Shown one piece after another: positions 1-8,471 of a DNA stretch of 64,000 bases. A program made the position numbers and the translations under genes. The notes beneath the pieces are model-generated. The model did not search any database and had not been told where the DNA came from. It saw only the letters and a list, made by a program, of their open reading frames with translations. The stretch's first letter is position 1; every line of letters begins with the position of its first letter. This DNA comes from Motacilla alba alba. Taxonomy: Eukaryota; Chordata; Aves; Passeriformes; Motacillidae. The stretch spans positions 19,625,013 through 19,689,012 of the forward strand of contig NC_052026.1 in assembly GCF_015832195.1 (NCBI RefSeq). Direction: 5' to 3'.

Positions 1-44
1 CCTCGGTGCCCACCTTCCCCCGTGGCACCCCTGCACCCCCTTAC

Positions 45-140
45 CTGTGGCAAAGCGTGAGGAGGGCCCCGGGAACCAGGGCAGGAGCAGCAGGAAGAGC
101 AGGTACACCAGGGACAGGACGTTGTAGCGGAAAAGGCAGG
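45..140 (-). CDS. PIEZO1: PIEZO1 coding exon 2
   Basis: This 96-nt exon has acceptor CCCCAG (141-142) and donor GTAAGG (44 downward). It encodes a run from CLFRYNVLSL through LVYLLFLLLLPWFPGP to SRFATG, a strongly hydrophobic segment typical of the PIEZO1 N-terminus. It ends one base into a codon, so the next exon, outside the window, should start in phase 1. Confidence 0.92.
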
Positions 141-3100
141 CTGGGGACACAGCGACAGGGTTAGTGACAGGGACGGGCACAGGGAGGGCTCACAGCTGCA
201 CCCCCACCCCACCCCACCCACCGTGGGGATCCCCAGAAGAGAGGCACCCCGAAATGCCAGGTGGTGCTGGGGTCCTCGGTGATGCCAGGGGGTCAAGCCC
301 CAAAAAAGTGGCATCAGGAAGAGGGGCACAGGCAGGACCTCAGGCTGTGCCACTCCGGGTGACCCACATGGGTGACAAGGAGGGGACACCAGAGGTCCCA
401 GAGGTGACAGGGGAAGAAGAGCCATGAGGAAAATCTGCAGCGTTTCCACATCACGGCCACCAAGCCAGGCTGAGCCCTGCAGGGACCCCCGTGGGCAGGC
501 TGGGACCTCAGCCGTGACCCCTCCAGGGCTGGCACAGCACCTGCCCTGCTCTGGGCGTGCCACCAGCTCGGCACCTTCCCCCTCACTTATTTTTAGACCT
601 AAATTACAGCTTGTTTGCGGGCACCAAACTACCGGAGGAGCCGGGCTGAGCCAGCGCCCTGCAGGGACGGGGACACGGATGGGGACAGGGACGTGGCGGG
701 GCACCTGCCACCCCGGCTGGGGACTCGGCGTTCCCGTCACCACAGTGACAGTGACAGACAGCAGCACATGCCCCGGCAGGGGCTGGGAGCTCCCCCAGGG
801 CAGCCCCGAGGCCGCGGGGATGGGAGCACCGGGGGGGACACCCCGGGATCAGTGCCCGCCTGGGGACAGGGCAGTGAGCTTTGTCACCGTGCCCTGCTCC
901 GGGCAGTCCCAGCACATCCCCGATCCCCTCTGCTGCAGACCAGGGGGACACGGGGGTTCCTCTGGGACAGCCCAGGAAGGGGACAGCCACAGGGAACTGC
1001 TGCTGGCGACCCTGGCTGTGACAGCCAGGGCAGGAGCTGCCCCCCTTGGCAGCCCACCTGGGAAGGGGGTGACACAGGGGGGTGACACGGGGGGGGCTCA
1101 GCCCTGACCCCGTGGGACTAGGGGGGGTGAGGGGGGCCCGGCCGGGTGTCAGGGACGTGCTCAGCACCGCAGCCCGGCACAGCCCTTCCTGTGTTTACGA
1201 GGTTTCAATGGGACAGCACATCCTGGGCAGAGGGACAGCGGCCGGGGGGGACACGGCACAGCCCCGGGGACAGCGGGGCACCCTCGCAGGGAGCGCCCAC
1301 GCCGGGGCTAGAACCAGCTCCGGCCCTGCAGCGGGGTCCCCAGGCGTCCCCAAGCCCGCGGAGCACGGCCCGGCCCCGAGCAGGGCTGGGGGACACGGGG
1401 ACCGCCACCAGCGGCCACCTCCCCGCGGTGACCCCGGGACGCGCCACCTCCCGCAGCCGCTGCCGAGGGCTCCTGGCCGTTTCGGCAGAGCATGATCTCA
1501 TGGAGCAAATATTCCAGCCGAGAGGAGCCTTCCCGGCACGGGGGCGAGACGCTGCTCCGGCTTCCGCGGGAGCCAGCCAGGGTCCCCCGGCTGCCACCGC
1601 CGCGCCAGCGCCACCCGCCCCGCGGTGACACACCGCCAGCCCCCCGCCCTGCCACGGCCACCTCCGGGGCGCCGGCGGCACCGAGGGCACGTGGTGGCAC
1701 GGCTGGCAGCTCCAGCGGGAGCGGGGATCGCGGCTGGGCACGGGGGGCACCCGCCTGCCCACCCCAGCACCGGTGCCACCGGCACCGCCAGCACCCCCTG
1801 GCTGGGGGCTCCCCCCGCGCCCCTCGGGAAACCCCCAGGAGCGCCGGGTGGCTTCAGGCGGGATGGAAAATGAGGGAAAGGAGGCGGTGGCAGGTGACAG
1901 CCCGGTTTGGGGAGCCCGGCCCGGCACCCCCCGGCCGCGCCGTGCCCGGTGCGTGGGCGCTCCTCCTGCACGCTCGCAGGGAACCGGTTCCCCGCGCTGC
2001 TGACGGCGGGGAAAGCGCAGGCACGGGCAGAAAAACCAGTTTGGCGTGTGCGGAGAGCAAACCCGCCCTGGGCAGCCGGCCGCGGCTGGGAGCAGCTCCG
2101 CGGCACCCGCAGCCCCCTCCCCACGCCAGCAGCGCCCACCGCAGCCCGGCTGCGTCCCTGAGCGCCCGCCTTGTCCCCCGAGCCAGCCATCCTGGGGTGG
2201 CACCCCGATTCCTGCCTGCCCGGCCCCGTGACCCCGGAGCAGCTCCCCCGCCGCCGGGAGCACCCCGGCACCGGCAGCACGTGGAATATTAACGACGCTA
2301 ATGAGCCGGGAGGAGGATAAATGACAGCGCCGGGGAGCCGGCAGGGCTGTGCCGGGCTTCCTCCACGCCAGCCGTCATTGAATGTCCCCGTGGGAGGGGA
2401 TTGGGGTCACCGGGCACCCCTGGCAGAGCGGGGGCAGCCAGGAGGGGTGGGCAGCAGCGTTCCCGGGCTCTGGGCTGGGAAGAGGGGTCTGGCACAGAGC
2501 CCCCTCCCCGCTCACCAGGCACCGTTCCACAGCCAGGCAGCTCCCAGCACGCATCCGTTCCCAGCTGCATGGGGAAAGGGGACCCCCAGACCCCCCGGAG
2601 CTGGGGGAGCCCCCCAGAGCAGCCCTGCAGCACCGCTCCGCATCCGCCCCGCGCTCGGCACCGCTGCCCTGCCGGGATTAATTAGCAGAGCTCTTTAATT
2701 CCCTGCCCTGCTCCCTCACACGGCCCGTTACCTGCTGCTGGAGCAGCTCTGCCAAGCTGCCTGCCGGGTCAGCAGCCCCAGCTGGGCACCCCAGGGACCC
2801 TGACAGGGTCCCCAAGGTGTCACTTTGCTCCCAGGACTGGACTCTGCACCCGCCGGCTGCAAACCAGAGGAGGGGTGAGGAATCCAGAGGCCTCATCCCA
2901 AAATCCCATCGGTGTGGCTCTCCCAGTCCCAAAATCCCGTCACTGCAGCTCTCCCTGTCCCAAAATCCCAGCAGCCCCAAAGTGCCAAGCCCTCGGGCAC
3001 GCAGAGCTGGCCAGTGGCACATTCCCAGCGCCAGCCCCTCTTTCCAGGAAGGAGCAGCCCCAGCGGCTCACCCTCCATATCCTGTTTTGGTGGAAAGCTC

Positions 3101-5741
3101 ATCCCGCCAGCTCCCGACCCTGCTCCTGGGAATGCCGCAGGAGATGCCCCAGGAGGGCTCCGGGCCGGGTGCCAGGCCTGGCAAACCCAGGACAGGGAGC
3201 TCAGGGGACAAGTGTCAGGGACACCCCTGCCCTGGCACCCGCCAGGAGGGCACAGCCCGTGCCACAGGCTCAGCACGGGGACATCCGAGGACACGCATTC
3301 CCAGGGCCACCAACATTCCCGGTGGGGCCAGGACCGTGGCTGCCACATGGCAGCGCCAGCGGTGCCCAAACCCTGCTGTCCTCACCCAAAGGGGACCCGC
3401 TGCTCCCCTGGGGAGCCCCTCACGGTGTCCCCCACCTCGCTGGGGCTCTGGGGGCTCAGTCCTGGGCACCTGGGTCCTGCACCTCCATCCCATCCTATCC
3501 TCTCATCCCATCCCATCCCATCCTCTCCTCCATCCCCTCCCCCTGCGGCCGGGAGGAAGCAGCAGTTATTGCTCTTGGAGACAGCGGTGGCTCTGCTCGC
3601 TTTTTTTTTTTTTTTATTTTTTAAAATAGGTTTTTTTTTTTCCTTTCCTCCTCTATTTTATTTCCCTGGGTTTTATAAAAAGCACCTGACCGCAGGAGGC
3701 AGCTGCTGCAGCCCACGCTGGCACCCGGCTGGGCTCCAGCCCCGTGGCACCCGGGACCCCCAGGGACCCCCCCAGCACCCTGCCCGGCCGGGGGGGGGCT
3801 GTGTCCCCACCCCAGGGGGTTCGGGGGGCACCGCAGCCCCAGGGAGGGGGTGCCAGCCTCACCCCTCACCCCTCCCCAGGGAGCCACGGCTCAGCGTGGC
3901 CACGAGTGGCACTGGGGGTGCCCGGTCCCCCCTTGGGGGGGGTGTGCTGTGCCCCCCACAGCGGCTCCAGCACCCCAGAATCGCAGCAGGAAGGACGGAG
4001 CCGAGGTGGGGACCCCCCCAGGGCTGTGCCAGCCGAGCGAAGCCGGGGGCTGCCCCGAGCCGGCCGGCCGGGAGCCGCGAGCAAACATCCTCCGGACGTT
4101 CGGGGAGAGCCAGGCTGCCAGGGAAGGAAGGGCCGCAGGCGGGAGGTGCTGCGGGGCAAACCCTCCCACCCAGGTGCAGCGGGACGAGCCGCACACCCCC
4201 CCCCCTCCCCGTGCCTCAGTTTCCCCCGGGCGCTCCTGCGGGACCCCCGGGCGCTGCTGAGTCACCCCCTCTCGCCAATCAGCCGGAGCAGGACGGAGTC
4301 CCCGCCCAAGCGGGGCCCCAAATTTAAACGAGCCACCTCCAAGCTCGGAATTGTGGGGGGGGGGGGGGGGGGGGGACAGCAAGGCCACCAGTGTCCCCAG
4401 CTCTGGGGGACCGGCGGTCCCCAGCATATCCCGTGCCGGAGCTGGGGGCAGAGGCAAGCAAGGCGGGCAGGATTTGGGGGCAAATCAGCATTTTTTGGAG
4501 CAGGAGGGCCCCGCGGGAGGCTGGCCCGGAGGCCACGTGTCGCCCCGGGCACCCATGGGATGCACCCGGCAGCTCCCGCGCCCCGGCCCGGGCAGCGCAG
4601 CCCCCCGGGCCAGCCCCGCGCTGGGCTGGGTTATAATTAACCTCCTGACATCCTGCGCGATGCTCTGAGTCACTGCCCCAGCAAACCAAAGGAAAAGCAG
4701 CTTTTTCAGGAGTCACCGACTTCCTCCGCCAGCGAGGCTGCGCCCGCTGCCAGCACCCCGAAACCCAACCCCGCTCCCCAAAAGGCGGCCGGGAACCCGG
4801 CTGCTCGGCTGGACGCGCCTCCCTCGGCCGGCAGCGCGTCCCTCTCTCTCCAGGTGACAGTTTCCCAAAAGTCCTTCTAGGGCCACCCCAAAAGCCGCGG
4901 CAGAGCTTCCCGGGGCTCGGGCCCCCCGCACGGCCGGTGCGAGCCCGGTGTCGGTGGCAAACAGCCCCGGCCCGGCACCGGGAGCCCCCGGAACAATCCT
5001 CGCTATAAAGAGGTTTTTTCCTTTGCGTCTACGCAAACGCAGCGTCCCCGAAGAGGCTCCGGAGCAGGCGGGCTTCAAAGAGCCGATTCTTGCGCCGCGC
5101 GTCCCGGGACACGGGGATTTTCCAGGCCGGTGGCCAGCCGGTCGCCTCGGTGGGTGGCACATCTGCCATCAAAGGCCGGCGGTGCCGGGAACGGGCTGGT
5201 GGCAGCCTGGGGACCGCAGAGCCACAGCGGCTGGGGTGGGCACTCCGCTTGCCGGGATCCAGGGTGGGCGCCGGCCGCCCCCGGGCATCGCCCACCCGGC
5301 CGGAGCAGCCTCGTCGCCCCGCAGCACGGCGGCCGCGCTGTGAGCCAGCCGGGCCACCTGCACCCCGGACAGCCCCCGGCTCTGGGGGGACGGGAGGGGA
5401 CACGCACACACCGGAGAGAGCGGCAGCGCTCCCCGCGACCGGGCTCGGTCACGGGTGGAGCCCGCGGGGGGACCGCCCGTCCCGGCACCGACCCCCGGAG
5501 CCACCGGCGGCTCCGGGACCCCGGCCCCGGCTCCTGCGCGCCGGGACCCGCTCGCCCCTCGCCCCACGTGCCGGGGGAGCCCCCGCGGCCACCGGCCACC
5601 GGCGACAGCCCCGGGGCGCACCCCGAGCCACCCTCCCCAGGGGCGGGGGTCGCAGCCCCGGGGGACCCCGCACTCACCGGCCAGCAGGGCGAGCGGCAGC
5701 AGCAGCCAGTAGAGCCCCTGGCAGAGCCCCCGCCGGTTCAT
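45..5741 (-). CDS. PIEZO1: PIEZO1, 5' end (coding exons 1-2; partial gene)
   Basis: PIEZO1 is the pore subunit of a trimeric, mechanically gated cation channel of the plasma membrane. Only its N-terminus is here: exon 1 at 5678-5741 and exon 2 at 45-140 (complement), joined in phase 1 across a 5.5-kb intron (donor GTGAGT, acceptor CCCCAG). The joined product is 53 complete residues. It begins MNRRGLCQGLYWLLLPLALL and continues into a hydrophobic stretch containing LVYLLFLLLLPWFPGP. Human PIEZO1 also starts with a few variable residues followed by LYWLLLP and the same LVYLLFLLLLPWFPGP block, which I take as diagnostic; this is the first membrane helix region of the channel blade. A further intron begins at 44 and the rest of the gene continues beyond the left edge. 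PIEZO2 is the only alternative and fits the neighbours (CDT1, APRT, GALNS) less well. Confidence 0.92.
3481..3660. repeat. ATCCC-type microsatellite and T-rich tract in PIEZO1 intron 1
   Basis: From about 3487 to 3540 the pentamer ATCCC/ATCCT recurs in CATCCCATCC-like units. It is followed at 3601-3652 by long T runs interrupted by ATTTTTTAAAATAGG. Simple low-complexity DNA with no coding content. Confidence 0.75.
4258..4330 (+). promoter_or_regulatory. Promoter-like cluster inside PIEZO1 intron 1
   Basis: Within about 70 bases there is an AP-1-type TGAGTCA (4258-4264), a CCAAT box (4275-4279), a CCCCGCCCA GC-box-like motif near 4300 and an AT-rich AAATTTAAA near 4319. The surroundings are CpG-rich. 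This could be an internal or antisense promoter, or chance in GC-rich DNA. No transcript structure can be seen to support it. Confidence 0.25.
4355..4375 (+). repeat. 21-base poly(G) run
   Basis: An uninterrupted G tract lies in PIEZO1 intron 1, just downstream of an AAATTTAAA motif. On the transcribed PIEZO1 strand it is poly(C). It can form G-quadruplex structure, and its exact length is likely to vary between reads. Confidence 0.85.
5678..5741 (-). CDS. PIEZO1: PIEZO1 coding exon 1
   Basis: The ATG is at 5739-5741 and the exon ends at a GTGAGTG donor (intron starts 5677). It has 64 nt, so 21 codons plus one base; the extra G joins CC of exon 2 to give Ala. In the genome this frame stays open past the donor, but that read-through is intronic. 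Confidence 0.9.
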
Positions 5742-5990
5742 CCCGCCGCGGCGGGGGGGCCCGGCCCGAGCCGCTCCGCCGGGGCTGGGCTGGGCAGGCC
5801 CCGGTGCCGCTGCCGTGCCCGGTCCCGCGGCGCTCCGCGGCGCTGCCCCCGCCCCGCGCCCGCCGCTTTATAAAGCGGCACCGCCCGCCCCCCACCCGCG
5901 GGGCCGGCGCGGCCCCAGCGCCGCCCGCCGGCACCGAGCCCGCCACCGACACCGAGCCCGCCACCGACCGAGTTGTGCGGGCTCTGCCCC
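5742..5990 (-). promoter_or_regulatory. PIEZO1: PIEZO1 5' UTR and core promoter
   Basis: CpG-dense DNA lies immediately upstream of the PIEZO1 ATG. A TATA-like element, TATAAAG on the minus strand, sits inside a perfect 16-bp palindrome at 5863-5878, about 125 bp before the ATG. That would place transcription start near 5835-5845, leaving about 100 nt of 5' UTR. The start site is inferred from spacing only. Confidence 0.5.
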
Positions 5991-6225
5991 GGCCCCGCAG
6001 CCCCCCCGGTCCCGCTCTTTGCGGTCGGGGGAAAAAAAAAAATATCGACTGAAAAATAAAAAGGAAAAAAGGAAAGGAAGATAAGTAGATGTGCTTCGTG
6101 TTTATTTAGTCCCCAAATGAAACGGAAAAGCTGGAAGTTGTTTTTGTTGAGTGTTTGTTGTTGATACCAGGGTTGAGAGCTGCTGCAGGGAGTGGGGAGC
6201 TTGGGAGGGGTTGATGTGCAGCCCT

Positions 6226-6425
6226 GGAGCTGGGCGCTGTGTCCCTGGCACCGGGGAATCATTCTGTCTTCCTGGAGCTGGGTGCTGTGTCCCTGGCACC
6301 GGGGAATCATTCTGTTTTCCTGGAGCTGGGTGCTGTGTCCCGGGCACCAGGGAATCACCGGGAGCTGGCTCCATGATCCCTGGCACTGGGGAATCACCCC
6401 ATGCTCCTGGAGCTGGACCCACAGT
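6226..6425. repeat. Minisatellite, 48-bp unit
   Basis: The block beginning GGAGCTGG recurs at 6226, 6274, 6322, 6361 and 6409. Spacing is 48 bp except for one 39-bp interval caused by an internal deletion. Units carry a CCTGGCACCGGGGAATCA-like core. Confidence 0.9.
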
Positions 6426-6856
6426 CCCACATTCCCAGAGCCCGGTGCCCACTGCAGAGCCAGGTGCAGGCCCACCCCCCATGCCACTGGAGCCCAGGTG
6501 TGGGGAATTGGGGTCACATCTGGGGCTGGGCTGTCTCAGTCCCAAATCCCAACCCAAATCCCGGAGGGAAGGTGCCAGGCACAGCTGGTGGCACGGGCAG
6601 TGTGGCCGGTGACACCTGGCAGTGCTGGTAACCACCAGCCTGCAACAGGAACCACTGGCCCACGAAATTCCCCACATTCCTTGGCTTCCCTGTGCTTGTT
6701 TTCCCAACACGGTTCATAAACTGGCACACGGCTGGACTGCTCCCCACTCTCTTCTGGGCTCCCTCCGGAATTCCAGGGCCTCTTCTCCCCACCCCAAATG
6801 TGCCCGCCCAAGCCCCAGCCATCCAGGCACCCCTGCCCACCCACAACCCCCAAAGC

Positions 6857-7087
6857 AGGATGGGCTGATGGCTCCCAGTGTGGATCCATGGATTCAGCGG
6901 GCACAGCCCGGCCAGGATGAGCTGATGGCTCCCCATGTTTGGATCCATGGATTCAGCGGGCACAGCCCGGCCAGGATGAGCTGATGGCTCCCCATGTTTG
7001 GATCCATGGATTCAGCGGGCACAGCCCGGCCAGGATGAGCTGATGGCTCCCCATGTTTGGATCCCTGGGTTCAGTGGGCGCAGCCCC
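6857..7087. repeat. Minisatellite, 61-bp unit, nearly four copies
   Basis: The unit contains GAGCTGATGGCTCCCCATG, GGATCCATGGATTCAGCGGG and CACAGCCCGGCCAGGAT and repeats with a 61-bp period. The middle copies are almost identical, while the outer copies have diverged (CCAGTG and CCCTGGGTTCAGTGGG variants). High identity suggests recent expansion or gene conversion. Confidence 0.92.
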
Positions 7088-7899
7088 TGTGGGAGCATCC
7101 TCATCACGGGGGCTCAGCTGCGTGCACCCCCAGCACTGGGATCCGGAGGGAGCTGCTGGTGTAAATGAAACGCTCGTCATCTCAGAGAGGTGAAGTTCAT
7201 CACTAACGCCGTGCCCACGAGATCTGGAGATGGGAATCACCCCTGCCCACACCCCACTGTGCCCCCGGCCAGCCGGGATCCAGGAAAGGGTGGTGCAGGC
7301 ACCCGCAGCAGCCCCGAGCAGCCGCAGGCAGGAGCGGAGGCCGTGGAAGCGAATGGGCACCGGGAATGGCACCCCAGAGCCCTGCCCTGCCCGCCTCGGC
7401 GCGGCCCTGCGCACTCAGCCCTGCCCTGCCGCACTCTGCCGGCCTCGCTCAGGGTTTACGAGGGATGGGGGACCCGTGAGGCTCCCTAAAGTGCTGCGGG
7501 CACGGCCTGAGTGCCTGGGCCGGCAGCGATGGCCCAGAGGCTTCTCCCAGTTCCGGGCACTGCCAACAGCAGCGGGCAGGGAATGGCGGGCAGGGGCACA
7601 ACTCAGCCCCTCGTCCCCACGCCACCATGGGGCTCCCGGTGGAAGCCATCAGGGCTCGGCCCCACGCGCACTGGGAAGAGCAGTGAGGGGGTGACCACCA
7701 GCAGCATTCCCATGGAAATTCCCGGCTTTTGCCCCACTGGCTGCAGCCGGAATGGGCAACCTCCATTTCTGCCCACGGCGCACCGGTTGGTCCCTGACCC
7801 AGCGAGGCCAGAGCCCCCCCGTTCCCCGGAGCTGTCCCGGTCCCCTCTGGGCTGTCCCGGCCCCCCCGGTCCCCCACGTGCAGCACCGCTCCGGGGGGT

Positions 7900-8108
7900 G
7901 CGGCCCCTTTAAGAGCCGAGTGGCGCCAAACCCGTCTCACGTGACCGCCGCCCGCCCCCCGGTGGGCGGGGCCTGGGCGCGCGGGCTCCCGCCAAGAGAG
8001 AAGCGCGCGGGAGCGGCCGCACGTGTTCCTGGGAGCGGGACCGGGACCGGGATCGGGATCGGGATCGGAACCGGAACCGGGATCGGAACCGGGACAGGGA
8101 CCGCGGCC
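7900..8108 (+). promoter_or_regulatory. CDT1: CDT1 promoter and 5' UTR
   Basis: TGGCGCCAAA at 7921-7930 is a full E2F site (TTTGGCGCCA on the other strand). TCACGTGAC at 7937-7945 is a palindromic E-box of the USF/MITF/TFEB type. A second CACGTG lies near 8019-8024. E2F control of CDT1 is well established, so the first site is probably functional; the E-box role is inferred. There is no TATA box and the region is CpG-rich. Confidence 0.7.
8029..8100 (+). repeat. CDT1: Hexanucleotide repeat in CDT1 5' UTR
   Basis: About twelve imperfect 6-bp units of GGGACC, GGGATC and GGAACC type run almost up to the CDT1 start codon. They lie in the presumed leader. They contain no ATG, so they do not add an upstream start. 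Confidence 0.85.
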
Positions 8109-8471
8109 ATGGCCCAGCTCCGCCTCACCGACTTCTTCGGCCAGACAAAAGCGACCACCCGAGCCCCGGCCAAGCGCAGCGGCGGCCGCCTCCTCAAGGC
8201 CGCCCCCGCCGGTCCCCCGGTGCACCGGGAGGAGGAGGAGGATGGTGTCCCGGCGGGGCTCAGCGGCCCCTCGCTGCCGCTGCCCGGCTCGCCGCGCACC
8301 CCGGCCCGCGGGGGCTCCCCGGCCCTGCGGGGCCTGGCGGGCAGGAAGCGGAGCCGCCGGGAGATGGAAGCGGGGTCGCCGGTCGGGGCCCGGCTCGGAG
8401 AACCGAGCGGGAAGTCGGCGCGGAAGAGGCTGGAGCTGCCCCGGGATGCGCAGCCGGGGTCTCCGGAAGCG
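8109..8471 (+). CDS. CDT1: CDT1 exon 1 (PIP degron, disordered N-terminus)
   Basis: Codons 1-121, phase 0 at the donor GTAGGG. Carries the PIP degron, several Ser/Thr-Pro sites (Ser61, Thr64, Ser70, Ser90, Ser118) suited to CDK phosphorylation, and basic patches such as GRKRSRR around residues 78-84. The frame is open upstream to an ATG at 7752, but that lies in or before the promoter and is rejected as a start. Confidence 0.95.

Larger units (their letters stand above)
141..5677 (-). other. PIEZO1: PIEZO1 intron 1 (GC-rich, CpG-dense)
   Basis: No exon is recognisable here. The stretch from about 1100 to 2300 and again from about 3700 to 5677 is CpG-rich, and the many long open frames on both strands reflect a lack of AT-rich stop codons rather than genes. 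The middle holds an ATCCC-rich microsatellite, a T-rich tract, a 21-base G run and a promoter-like cluster, listed separately. Confidence 0.75.
5991..7900. other. PIEZO1-CDT1 divergent spacer
   Basis: No exon is recognised on either strand. The stretch contains a short A-rich tract (about 6031-6085) and two minisatellites, 48-bp units at 6226-6425 and 61-bp units at 6857-7087. Human has no coding gene between these two loci that I know of. Confidence 0.6.

Noticed and set aside
1205..4327. Long open frames on both strands in GC-rich DNA (up to 471 codons)
   Set aside because: They are proline-, glycine- and arginine-rich with no recognisable domain, overlap one another on both strands and lie within PIEZO1 intron 1. 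GC-rich DNA lacks stop codons, which explains their length.
5090..6052. 320-codon plus-strand frame across PIEZO1 exon 1
   Set aside because: It is antisense to a confident exon and promoter and low in complexity. No splice or start context supports it.
7752..8108. In-frame upstream ATG extending CDT1 by 119 residues
   Set aside because: It would place the E2F site and E-box inside the coding region, and the Gly-Thr/Gly-Ile stretch comes from the hexamer repeat. The ATG at 8109 has the PIP degron directly after it and an excellent Kozak context.
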